Virus record (IMG/VR): IMGVR_UViG_3300009187_000094
Span: 1 to 20,493 of that record
DNA: 20,493 nt
Direction: 5' to 3' (one strand)
Source of the DNA: a virus
Positions 6,794 to 12,407 of this stretch are shown here, in pieces. Under the pieces are notes generated by a model, which was not told the DNA's origin, did not search any database, and saw nothing but the letters and a program-made list of their open reading frames with translations. Positions within the stretch are counted from its first letter, which is position 1. Every line of letters starts with the position of its first letter. The translations under genes and the position numbers were made by a program.

Positions 6794-8002
6794 TTACAGA
6801 CCAGTTGCAGAGGTCGAGCAGGCAGTAGGAATTCCATCAAACGGGCAGCGTTTGGAAAGAACTGCACACACGTTCTGCGGACGAACTGGCTGAATTGCAC
6901 GGGAAATTTGGTAGATGTGCTGACCAAAATCACCATACAAGTTACAATCGTTGTCGCGGAAATAAGTCCACTCAAGCTCACCCATAGCGAGTTGAGGAGC
7001 AAACTTAAATGTTCCCTCGCCAACATACTGTTCTGGAATGAGACGTTTGAATGCCTCACCAGCGATGACAAACATAACTTCGTATGGAGCAGAAACCCAA
7101 GCTGGGTTGCGGCGTTGAGCGAAGCCATTCGTAACAGCAGTGCTGACGATAGGATTAACCAAAACGAGGTTTCCAGAACCATCAAATCCAGTTGCGCGAA
7201 GTGGCTGTTGGTCAATACCAAAAGCAAACCCGCGATAGCCCATGAACTGATAGCCAGAAATGGACTCTTCACCAAGCTTGAAGCTACCAGCGGAGAGATA
7301 GAGAAGGTCTTCCTTAACGTCAGCGTCATTGCGGAAGTTCTCAATCTGATCTGCGGAAGCAAGAACTTGGAAGAACTCACCATCTTTTGATGCGAATGGC
7401 TCGGCAAGCATCTCTTCACGAAGGAAAGTTCCAATCTTGTAGAGAGTCTTGAAATTAACATTCGTATCTGGCAAGAATGTTGCAAATTTCGTGTTGATCT
7501 GCTGCATATCACCAGTAAGACTTTGCGTGAAAGACTTGGTGCTATTGACAACATACTTGATACCAGACTGGATCAAATATTGATAACGAATATCAGCATT
7601 GATAAGCTGGAGAATCGTTTTTTCAAGCGAAACTTGAGCTTGGAGGTAAGAACCTTTGAAGGCAGTGCGAGCTTGCTTAACGCAAACACGTGGGCCTGCA
7701 CCACGAAGGGTCTGAAGCTGGAACTGATATTCAGTCGAGCCAACCTGATCGGGAGTAGCACCAATACCACAAAGGGTAGTGTCATTCACGAATGTAGGAG
7801 CAGCAAGCGAGGCGGCAGGAACTGCCATTTCCTCAACAACGCTACGGACAACATCCGATACATTAGGGAGAGTCCCGCCATCAATAGAATTGACATATGG
7901 GGATTTGCGAGCAAGCACACGGCCAATCTGACCGATGATGCGGTTTACGTCTTTGGAGGCGAAGTCTTGAATCGCGGCCAATGGAATACAATCGTTAGGC
8001 AT
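6794..8002 (-). CDS. Major capsid protein (402 aa)
   Basis: Length, soluble mixed alpha/beta composition and position downstream of the scaffold candidate and portal identify this as the major capsid protein. Its opening (MPNDCIPLAAIQDFASKDVNRIIGQ) and the segment PNVSDVVRSVVEEMAVPAASL are of the kind found in phage capsid proteins with an HK97-like fold, although no diagnostic short motif exists. Seven cysteines are present, four of them in the last 60 residues, which is unusual and might allow disulfide or metal cross-linking. The ATG at 8002 is preceded by AACTAAAATT and by a long untranslated leader, so the gene is probably transcribed from its own promoter in the intergenic region. A hairpin follows the stop. 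The assignment rests on context and overall character. Confidence 0.82.
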   Translation of the reverse strand: MPNDCIPLAAIQDFASKDVNRIIGQIGRVLARKSPYVNSIDGGTLPNVSDVVRSVVEEMAVPAASLAAPTFVNDTTLCGIGATPDQVGSTEYQFQLQTLRGAGPRVCVKQARTAFKGSYLQAQVSLEKTILQLINADIRYQYLIQSGIKYVVNSTKSFTQSLTGDMQQINTKFATFLPDTNVNFKTLYKIGTFLREEMLAEPFASKDGEFFQVLASADQIENFRNDADVKEDLLYLSAGSFKLGEESISGYQFMGYRGFAFGIDQQPLRATGFDGSGNLVLVNPIVSTAVTNGFAQRRNPAWVSAPYEVMFVIAGEAFKRLIPEQYVGEGTFKFAPQLAMGELEWTYFRDNDCNLYGDFGQHIYQISRAIQPVRPQNVCAVLSKRCPFDGIPTACSTSATGL

Positions 8003-8250
8003 AATTTTAGTTTTCTAAGTTTTAGTTTTGTTTGTGTTTGGGTTTTGTTCTGCTTGAACCTACCCGTTGTTTAGAAAACTTCGGGCGACATTCAAGTTGC
8101 TGGAATATCATTTTCGTTATGTCACGAAATTGATCATCCTGCTTTGATTCTTGTTTGTTCGCCCCGGCACGCTGGGCTTATTGTGCGGCCTGTATGTGGA
8201 TTCTTTGACTTCCACGGAGTCACCATATACGGAATGGTTCGCCGAGATAA
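8003..8250 (-). promoter_or_regulatory. Structured 5' leader of the capsid operon
   Basis: This non-coding stretch precedes the capsid ATG and would be its leader if transcription starts near 8250. Inverted repeats are dense: 8192-8199 with 8223-8230, enclosing 8206-8210 with 8218-8222 (7-base loop); GCAC 8167-8170 with 8183-8186; 8107-8116 with 8125-8134 (one T/T mismatch); and a nested set where CTTGAA 8053-8058 pairs with 8091-8096 around CCCG 8063-8066/8082-8085 and GTTT 8069-8072/AAAC 8076-8079. The last 45 bases before the ATG are A-rich and look unstructured. The outer part of the 8190-8232 stem has two G/T juxtapositions that pair only in plus-strand RNA, so strandedness is not settled. 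No ORF is visible. Confidence 0.5.
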
Positions 8251-8254
8251 GTGA

Positions 8255-8283
8255 CCTATGAGGGTTGAGAAAAATATCGTCAA
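8255..8283 (-). promoter_or_regulatory. Possible minus-strand promoter for the capsid operon
   Basis: On the minus strand TTGACG (8283-8278) is a near-consensus -35. A 17-base spacer leads to CATAGG (8260-8255), which matches only three of six -10 positions. Some promoter is expected here because the upstream operon seems to end at the 8553-8599 terminator. The weak -10 suggests a host-specific or phage-modified polymerase, or that the true site is elsewhere. Confidence 0.3.
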
Positions 8284-8310
8284 ATGATTTTTTTAAAAAA
8301 AGATTTTGAC
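8279..8310. repeat. T7A7-centred inverted repeat between two divergent -35 boxes
   Basis: The arms GTCAAA (8279-8284) and TTTGAC (8305-8310) flank a run of seven T (8288-8294) followed directly by seven A (8295-8301). The right arm overlaps a plus-strand TTGACA and the left arm overlaps a minus-strand TTGACG, so the two candidate promoters are back to back. The symmetry could form an operator, a cruciform, or simply an A-tract that bends DNA and opens easily. Confidence 0.65.
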
Positions 8311-8333
8311 ATATGAAAAAAAATAATTATTCT
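8306..8333 (+). promoter_or_regulatory. Sigma-70-type promoter for the plus-strand small RNA
   Basis: A perfect TTGACA -35 (8306-8311) is followed by a 16-base, A-rich spacer and TATTCT (8328-8333), matching four of six -10 positions. Transcription would start near 8340, just before three hairpins and an intrinsic terminator. The coincidence of promoter and terminator about 70 bases apart, on the strand with no genes, is what supports it. Confidence 0.55.
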
Positions 8334-8339
8334 GCTTGC

Positions 8340-8445
8340 ATCTTTCTTGAATTGGAACAGAATTCAATCGGACTACATTTCCTTGGTAACATAGGTGTAG
8401 ATAACCCGTCTTGATACTGTTCCTATCAAGGCGGGTTTTTCCTTT
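8340..8445 (+). ncRNA. Candidate small structured RNA with complementary hairpin loops
   Basis: The predicted transcript, about 105 nt, has no ORF. Hairpin 1 has a perfect 7-bp stem (8347-8353 with 8361-8367) and loop GGAACAG (8354-8360). Hairpin 2 pairs 8373-8377 with 8396-8400 and 8381-8385 with 8390-8395 (bulges at 8378-8380 and 8392), capped by GUAA (8386-8389), a GNRA tetraloop only in the plus-strand RNA. Hairpin 3 is the terminator, with loop CTGTTCC (8417-8423). Loops 1 and 3 are exact reverse complements, so they could kiss within one molecule or between two. The RNA runs against all genes and overlaps none. It could act in trans, sponge a factor, or be a packaged or host-modulating RNA. 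It was not recognised as a known family. Confidence 0.62.
8403..8441 (+). terminator. Intrinsic terminator of the plus-strand RNA
   Basis: A 14-bp stem (8403-8416 with 8424-8437, one U-G wobble) with a 7-base loop is followed by TTTTTCCTTTT (8436-8446, its first two T also pairing in the stem). The GC-rich base of the stem directly before the U-run makes it a textbook Rho-independent terminator for rightward transcription. On the minus strand no U-run follows. No plus-strand gene precedes it, which is the main clue that a small RNA is made here. Confidence 0.85.
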
Positions 8446-8552
8446 TGTATGAAGCGTCAAAGCAGTTCCCAAAAGTAGCTCGCAACGGATGCTATATCTG
8501 TGAGCGAAATATGACAGAAATCATGGCAACTAATTCTTTGGGATAACTTGTC
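8446..8552. other. Non-coding spacer between convergent terminators
   Basis: No ORF longer than about a dozen codons is present. One hairpin pairs GCTCGCA (8478-8484) with TGTGAGC (8499-8505), seven pairs including one G-U that forms only in plus-strand RNA. A TTGACA reads on the minus strand at 8554-8549 but lacks a credible -10. The stretch separates the plus-strand terminator from the minus-strand terminator. Confidence 0.45.
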
Positions 8553-8599
8553 AAAAAAAGCGCAGGGAAAATATGATGTAACCATGCCAATTTTCCCGC
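8553..8599 (-). terminator. Intrinsic terminator of the upstream (terminase to methyltransferase) operon
   Basis: On the minus strand an 8-bp stem (8597-8590 with 8572-8565, GGGAAAAT and ATTTTCCC), extended by a GC pair step around a bulged base (8598-8599 with 8562-8563), is followed closely by seven U (8559-8553). The 17-base loop is larger than usual. It lies about 260 bases after the methyltransferase stop and is the first terminator-like structure leftward in that operon. Confidence 0.65.
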
Positions 8600-8856
8600 T
8601 CAAATTTATTTGGGTAAACACGCTACTCCGAGTTCGGTAAACATTAAGATTAAAGTTTGAATGTTTGCACGGGGTAGGCGAAGGCGCTGCTAATGGGTGT
8701 TTGTTGAGTGTTGGCGCGACCCGATAAAGATAGCAGCGTAATGTCGAAAGCTAAACTGCCGATTCCTATACGGAAGGTATTTTACAAGACACTTACTCAA
8801 TACAATGGGCGAAGTGTCTCTGCTGCCAACCTCAAGCCTTCCAGAAGGTATATTTA
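8600..8856 (-). other. Structured, gene-free 3' region of the upstream operon
   Basis: No convincing gene is present. Perfect inverted repeats lie one after another: 8639-8645 with 8660-8666 (7 bp), CGCTGCTA 8685-8692 with 8731-8738 (8 bp, enclosing GGGT 8695-8698 with ACCC 8719-8722), and AGACACTT 8787-8794 with 8812-8819 (8 bp). There is also a direct repeat GGTAAACA at 8613-8620 and 8636-8643. Transcribed leftward, this would be a folded 3' untranslated region ending at the 8553-8599 terminator, possibly a released small RNA. The perfect pairings fit either strand. Confidence 0.4.
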
Positions 8857-9426
8857 CTAACGCTTCTGCAAAACAAATTCTATGAATGCTTCAACTCGAT
8901 TTTCGTATGGATATGTTTGATCAACTGATGTTCCAATTTTGTAATTATAGTTTGTGTCAATCAAGTCGCAGTATATTAAATTGCAATCAAAGCTTGCTAA
9001 CCATTCTGGCAAACAAACGTGAGTTGGAGCTGGAGAACCTTTTTGCCAAAGTGACCATGTTGACTTGTGATCTGGATTAAATCGACTCGGCCAAATCATG
9101 CCCTCGTAAAGTTCCCAAGACGGAATACAAACAACAGCATAACCTCCCTTGCGTAAAACTTTCAACCAAGAATTCAGAGCGGCTTTAGGATCGTGCATAT
9201 GCTCCAAACATTGAGAAGCATGGATGTAGTCAAATGACTCTTTTGGGAAGTATTGATCAAGATGGTTTGCGTCTCCGTCTTCCATGTCAAACCTACGAAC
9301 ATTTGGAACATTGATTAAGTCATCTCCTGCTCCAATATCAATTCCTTCACCTTTGAATATCTTAGAAAAAAGTATTGATTTTTCCGAGTTAAACCGACGT
9401 TCCATTGCTTTGCTTGATTCTTTCAT
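8857..9426 (-). CDS. Class I SAM-dependent methyltransferase (189 aa)
   Basis: A Rossmann-type methyltransferase is shown by motif I (GIDIGAGDD, residues 28-36) for SAM binding, an acidic post-strand-2 residue (D48 in RRFDMEDGDA), and the motif IV to V region SFDYIHASQCLEHMHDP (64-80) then WLKVLRKGGYAVVCIP (87-102), typical of the Methyltransf_11 group. These enzymes often methylate sugars or small molecules. As the last gene of a run of four glycosyltransferases it probably modifies a sugar of the glycan they build, for example O-methylation. It is shorter than many relatives but keeps the core. A 30-base gap separates it from the preceding gene, and its start is in the AATAACAATT-ATG context. 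The long structured non-coding region follows it. Confidence 0.88.
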   Translation of the reverse strand: MKESSKAMERRFNSEKSILFSKIFKGEGIDIGAGDDLINVPNVRRFDMEDGDANHLDQYFPKESFDYIHASQCLEHMHDPKAALNSWLKVLRKGGYAVVCIPSWELYEGMIWPSRFNPDHKSTWSLWQKGSPAPTHVCLPEWLASFDCNLIYCDLIDTNYNYKIGTSVDQTYPYENRVEAFIEFVLQKR

Positions 9427-9456
9427 AATTGTTATTTAGATTAAACTAGATTTTAT

Positions 9457-10044
9457 CTATTTTAGATTTTTTATGTTAATTATGTCTTGATACTTGTCTC
9501 TGTGAAAAATAATAGATTTTTCTCTAATCATTTCAACGTCTCTTGGGAATCTATGAGTTTCTACTTGTCCCATGTGATATAACCCGTAGCTGTGTTGTAT
9601 TAACGGAGTCCTGTGTATTGTATGCGGAATTGATTTAATCATCCACCCATCCCATCCTTGCCCTTTAAAATTGCCATCAATGTGTTTGGGAATAAGCCAA
9701 CGAGTGCTTGGCCCATAAACTCCAATTCCTCCAACCATGTCGTGCGGTGGATTTTCATCAGAAGAAATCATGAATTCTTTTCCAGAACAAAAATATTCTT
9801 TTTCTGCTTCTTTTAACCATCCTGCTTTTAAAGGAATCGCATCTGGTTCCAACCAAAAAAATGGTTCTCCAGCCATATAATCTGCCGCTTCTCTCAAGGC
9901 AAAATTGTTTCTATCTGGATATTCACTTGTTTCCTCACATGATGGAATAACAACAACGTCTGTTCCGTCTAGTTTTTTTATGTAATCAACAAGACGATCA
10001 ACAACTTTAATTTGAGAATTTGCCTTGACAATTACAGCTTTCAT
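9457..10044 (-). CDS. Putative GT-A-type glycosyltransferase (195 aa)
   Basis: Features suggest a small GT-A fold: an N-terminal strand-helix (MKAVIVKANSQIKVVDRLVDYI), then FFWLEPDAIPLKAGWL (63-78), in which E66-P-D68 occupies the place of the nucleotide-sugar/metal-binding DXD, and a late segment GGIGVYGPSTRWL and GQGWDGWM, the kind of acceptor-side block found in GT2-like enzymes. It overlaps the preceding gene by ATGA (10041-10044) and is followed by the methyltransferase, so it is part of the sugar cassette. The missing classical DXD and short length lower certainty; it could be a glycosyltransferase-like protein without activity. Confidence 0.68.
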   Translation of the reverse strand: MKAVIVKANSQIKVVDRLVDYIKKLDGTDVVVIPSCEETSEYPDRNNFALREAADYMAGEPFFWLEPDAIPLKAGWLKEAEKEYFCSGKEFMISSDENPPHDMVGGIGVYGPSTRWLIPKHIDGNFKGQGWDGWMIKSIPHTIHRTPLIQHSYGLYHMGQVETHRFPRDVEMIREKSIIFHRDKYQDIINIKNLK

Positions 10045-10772
10045 TTAATGTCTGGAATCACAATATTATCATCAAATCCAAAAATTGCACCATTATATTT
10101 AATAATACTGTTAGGTGTTGGAGGAAATACTTCTTGTATCAATGGTTTCATTAGTGCCATAGCAATCCAACAGGCAGACGATTGATTCCCAACAAATAAT
10201 GAACAAGCGTTGATTGCTCTAGCAACTTCAAGGCAGTCTGATGTCGAATAATAATCAACCTTACCTACATTTTTACAAAAATCTGCATATTCATATTCAG
10301 TTCCAATAAAAACTGCTTTTTTATGATATTTTTCATGTATTCTCTTCCAGTTAAATGCAGGGTTGTGATACCTTGGTGATCTATTGAAAACAATTTTGCC
10401 AAAAATATTGCTATCTTGATCAACTTTTATCCAAGGTTGCGTTATTTTTACACTTCCTATTCCTTTTGGAACAAAATTAATAAATCTCGCTTGAGAATCC
10501 ATCAAACTAATGTGATGCTCATAACATTCCCTCCAATGCGTCATGTCGTAATCTACAACACTGACATCATTGAAAGAAACATTGATTCCTTGATTGATAA
10601 GAAGTGGTTTTAAAGAATTATATTTAAATCCACTCATTGGAACAGAGCCGGGGTCGTCGCAAATTACTAAACGCGTTCCTCCCAATCCATAATATATTGG
10701 AAGAAACGCAATAACATCTCCAATATGACCAGTATGCAGGAATGTTTTTGTTTTAATAAATGGACTATTCAT
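10041..10772 (-). CDS. Putative GT-B/heptosyltransferase-like glycosyltransferase (243 aa)
   Basis: The N-terminus FLHTGHIGDVIAFLPIYYGL (11-30) matches the glycine-containing first Rossmann loop of GT9/heptosyltransferase-like GT-B enzymes (G-D-x-I with a downstream P). The C-terminal half has AVFIGTEYEYADFCKNVG (153-170) and CLEVARAINACSLFVGNQSSA (180-200), the donor-side pattern in which a short S-x-F-V-G-N-Q-S loop binds the nucleotide-sugar. The protein is shorter than typical heptosyltransferases (usually over 300 aa), so parts of the N-domain may be reduced. It lies between two other glycosyltransferase genes in the same operon. Substrates unknown. Confidence 0.68.
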   Translation of the reverse strand: MNSPFIKTKTFLHTGHIGDVIAFLPIYYGLGGTRLVICDDPGSVPMSGFKYNSLKPLLINQGINVSFNDVSVVDYDMTHWRECYEHHISLMDSQARFINFVPKGIGSVKITQPWIKVDQDSNIFGKIVFNRSPRYHNPAFNWKRIHEKYHKKAVFIGTEYEYADFCKNVGKVDYYSTSDCLEVARAINACSLFVGNQSSACWIAMALMKPLIQEVFPPTPNSIIKYNGAIFGFDDNIVIPDIK

Positions 10773-10778
10773 AAAATG

Positions 10779-11351
10779 TCACTTTTGACGCATTAACCCC
10801 TGCATTTGCTCTGAACGCATCATTTTTGATGTATTATTGCAATGCTTAACCAATTTTGAAGACAAATCTTTATCTTTAGAATTAATCATACATTTTTCTG
10901 ACAAATCAAAGATGTCTTGATTGACAAACTTCATAATTGCAGCAGAACACATATCGCGGGTTGTGTAAAACAAATATGTAGGTTCTCCGCACACATATAT
11001 AGATTGCTTTTGTTCTATTTCATCTGCTTTATCTGGAGTAAAATCAATATTGGAAGCATCATAATCACTCATCCAGCCGCCTCCTGCTGCGTGTAGCGCA
11101 CACCAACGGGTAAATCGAGCCATAAGCCAATCTAACTCGCTCCTGCGGTCTTCTGCGAGGCTGCTTGAGGCATTGAGCATCTTAGACGCAAGCTTATTGT
11201 AAAGATGTGATCCTTGAGCATGAGAACGATTAAGCATTACTGCGTTCCATCCAAGTTTTTCCCACGATGTTTTCCACCAGTTAGAGCAAGCAAACTCCTC
11301 ATTTTGATTTGCAAGTTGAATGCTTGTATAAAATGCGTATATATTTTTCAT
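10779..11351 (-). CDS. Putative GT32-like (DXD) glycosyltransferase (190 aa)
   Basis: The core DWLMARFTRWCALHAAGGGW (74-93) followed by MSDYDA (D96-x-D98) is the signature of sugar-binding DXD enzymes of the GT32/capsular type: an R-x-x-R-x-x-x-L helix, a glycine turn and the metal-binding DXD. The N-terminus (MKNIYAFYTSIQL) is a first beta strand. The C-terminal part is Lys- and Met-rich and lacks further recognisable motifs, so the protein may be a minimal catalytic domain. It follows the 331-aa enzyme with a 2-base gap and precedes the GT-B protein by 6 bases, in one operon. Confidence 0.78.
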   Translation of the reverse strand: MKNIYAFYTSIQLANQNEEFACSNWWKTSWEKLGWNAVMLNRSHAQGSHLYNKLASKMLNASSSLAEDRRSELDWLMARFTRWCALHAAGGGWMSDYDASNIDFTPDKADEIEQKQSIYVCGEPTYLFYTTRDMCSAAIMKFVNQDIFDLSEKCMINSKDKDLSSKLVKHCNNTSKMMRSEQMQGLMRQK

Positions 11352-11353
11352 AA

Positions 11354-12349
11354 TTAATAGCAGCGATAGCCAACGTGGAATACAGGAAGCCCAAGATCAA
11401 TGTGCGGCTGATGTCCGGCTTCTTTTGCTCGTTTGCAGAACGAAACATCTTCCCCAGTTGCAGAGTTAATTGGATGGAAGAAATCAAATTCGCCATTTGC
11501 GATTGGCGATTTTAGTTCTGGATACTTTTCTTCGATGTCTTGGAAGACTTTTCGATGAACAAGCATACATCCAGTAGCTACCCAATCAACAGTAGCAACC
11601 TCATCTTGATATGCGCGAGCTTTTGTCTCAAGTGACCTGTCAGAACACATAAGCGGAGCGCCTTCTTGCCGCCCAAAGTATGCTCCACCAATCAATGTTT
11701 TGTTTGCTCCAATCAATCGTTGCAATACATGACGCTGAAGTGGCGCATCTGGCAATGTTCTGGCACTAGAAACAGTTGAACGCATCCAATGCGGTCTACC
11801 AATGCAAGGAATAATGTCATCATCAATCATCAAAAGCCATTTTGCATCTGTCTCAAGGAACTTTTGTGCAATTTTGTTGCGAGAATGATATATCATGGCA
11901 TCTCCAATTGACATATCAAACCGAATCTTGTCTTTTCCAAAGTCAAGTGCCATTGCAAGCAATGCAAATGCTGTAACTGGGTTTGTAGTCTTATAACATG
12001 GAAATCCAACAAAAATGTCCCTTCCTGCAAACTCGCAACGATACGATGGCATTCCATCATTATTGCGTGATTCAATAACTGGATTTTTGTATTCTTCTAC
12101 TGATTCCAATGCTTGCTTTGGTTTTCGACCCGGTTTAAGAGGTTTTTTCTCTTCTTGAATATCAAATTTAGGCATATCTGGCTTTTTTTCTTGAGTTTGT
12201 TGATCGTAATGCGAAAAATCACGTTGAGGAGTTTTCGGAATATTTTGATTCAATGGTTGGCTTAATCTGCCTTGCCGTGCAAATGGATCAGCAGAATCAA
12301 GCGCATTCATTGTAATTTTCTCGTCTGGAGACACTTTTATTTGAGACAT
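11354..12349 (-). CDS. GT2-like (GT-A) glycosyltransferase with long N-terminal extension (331 aa)
   Basis: The catalytic part starts near residue 111 (DIFVGFPCYKTTNP) and includes a DXD-type DDD at 176-178 within KWLLMIDDDIIP, an acceptor loop VDWVATGCMLVHRKVF (254-269), and GEDVSFCKRAKEAGH (299-313), the ED motif providing the catalytic base region of GT2-like enzymes, ending in FHVG. Residues 1-105 form a charged, proline- and glutamine-rich, probably disordered extension with a basic patch KPGRKPK (72-78). Such an extension is not part of the fold and could tether the enzyme to another component. The gene is the first of the sugar cassette, 58 bases after the scaffold candidate; sugar and acceptor unknown. 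Confidence 0.83.
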   Translation of the reverse strand: MSQIKVSPDEKITMNALDSADPFARQGRLSQPLNQNIPKTPQRDFSHYDQQTQEKKPDMPKFDIQEEKKPLKPGRKPKQALESVEEYKNPVIESRNNDGMPSYRCEFAGRDIFVGFPCYKTTNPVTAFALLAMALDFGKDKIRFDMSIGDAMIYHSRNKIAQKFLETDAKWLLMIDDDIIPCIGRPHWMRSTVSSARTLPDAPLQRHVLQRLIGANKTLIGGAYFGRQEGAPLMCSDRSLETKARAYQDEVATVDWVATGCMLVHRKVFQDIEEKYPELKSPIANGEFDFFHPINSATGEDVSFCKRAKEAGHQPHIDLGLPVFHVGYRCY

Positions 12350-12375
12350 ATTAATATATACTAAGTTTATACTGA

Positions 12376-12381
12376 ATTATA
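12376..12381 (-). promoter_or_regulatory. Weak promoter-like -10 before the sugar cassette
   Basis: The 58-base gap 12350-12407 is extremely A/T-rich and contains repeated TATACT units. On the minus strand a perfect TATAAT (12381-12376) occurs about 27 bases upstream of the glycosyltransferase ATG at 12349, but there is no TTGACA-like -35 at the right spacing. It could provide separate expression of the cassette, or be a chance match in A/T-rich DNA. Confidence 0.22.
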
Positions 12382-12407
12382 CTAACTTTGCTATATATCT
12401 ATGTATA

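Noticed and set aside
8206-8222. 5-bp stem with 7-base loop resembling a tRNA anticodon arm
   Set aside because: Position 33 is not U on either strand and no acceptor, D or T arms fit around it.
8048-8338. Nine-base direct repeat TTCTGCTTG at 8048-8056 and 8330-8338
   Set aside because: About one 9-base repeat is expected by chance in a stretch of this length, and the second copy lies within the promoter rather than in the RNA.
8526-8554. Minus-strand TTGACA at 8554-8549 as a second capsid-operon promoter
   Set aside because: The candidate -10 at 16-17 bases (TAGTTG or AGTTGC) is too poor, and the TTGACA overlaps the terminator U-run.
8741-8860. Plus-strand ORF of 39 aa starting MSKAKLPIPIRKVF, overlapping the methyltransferase end
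   Set aside because: No start context like other genes, wrong strand, overlaps a stem-loop, and no recognisable family. Kept as background unless expression is seen.
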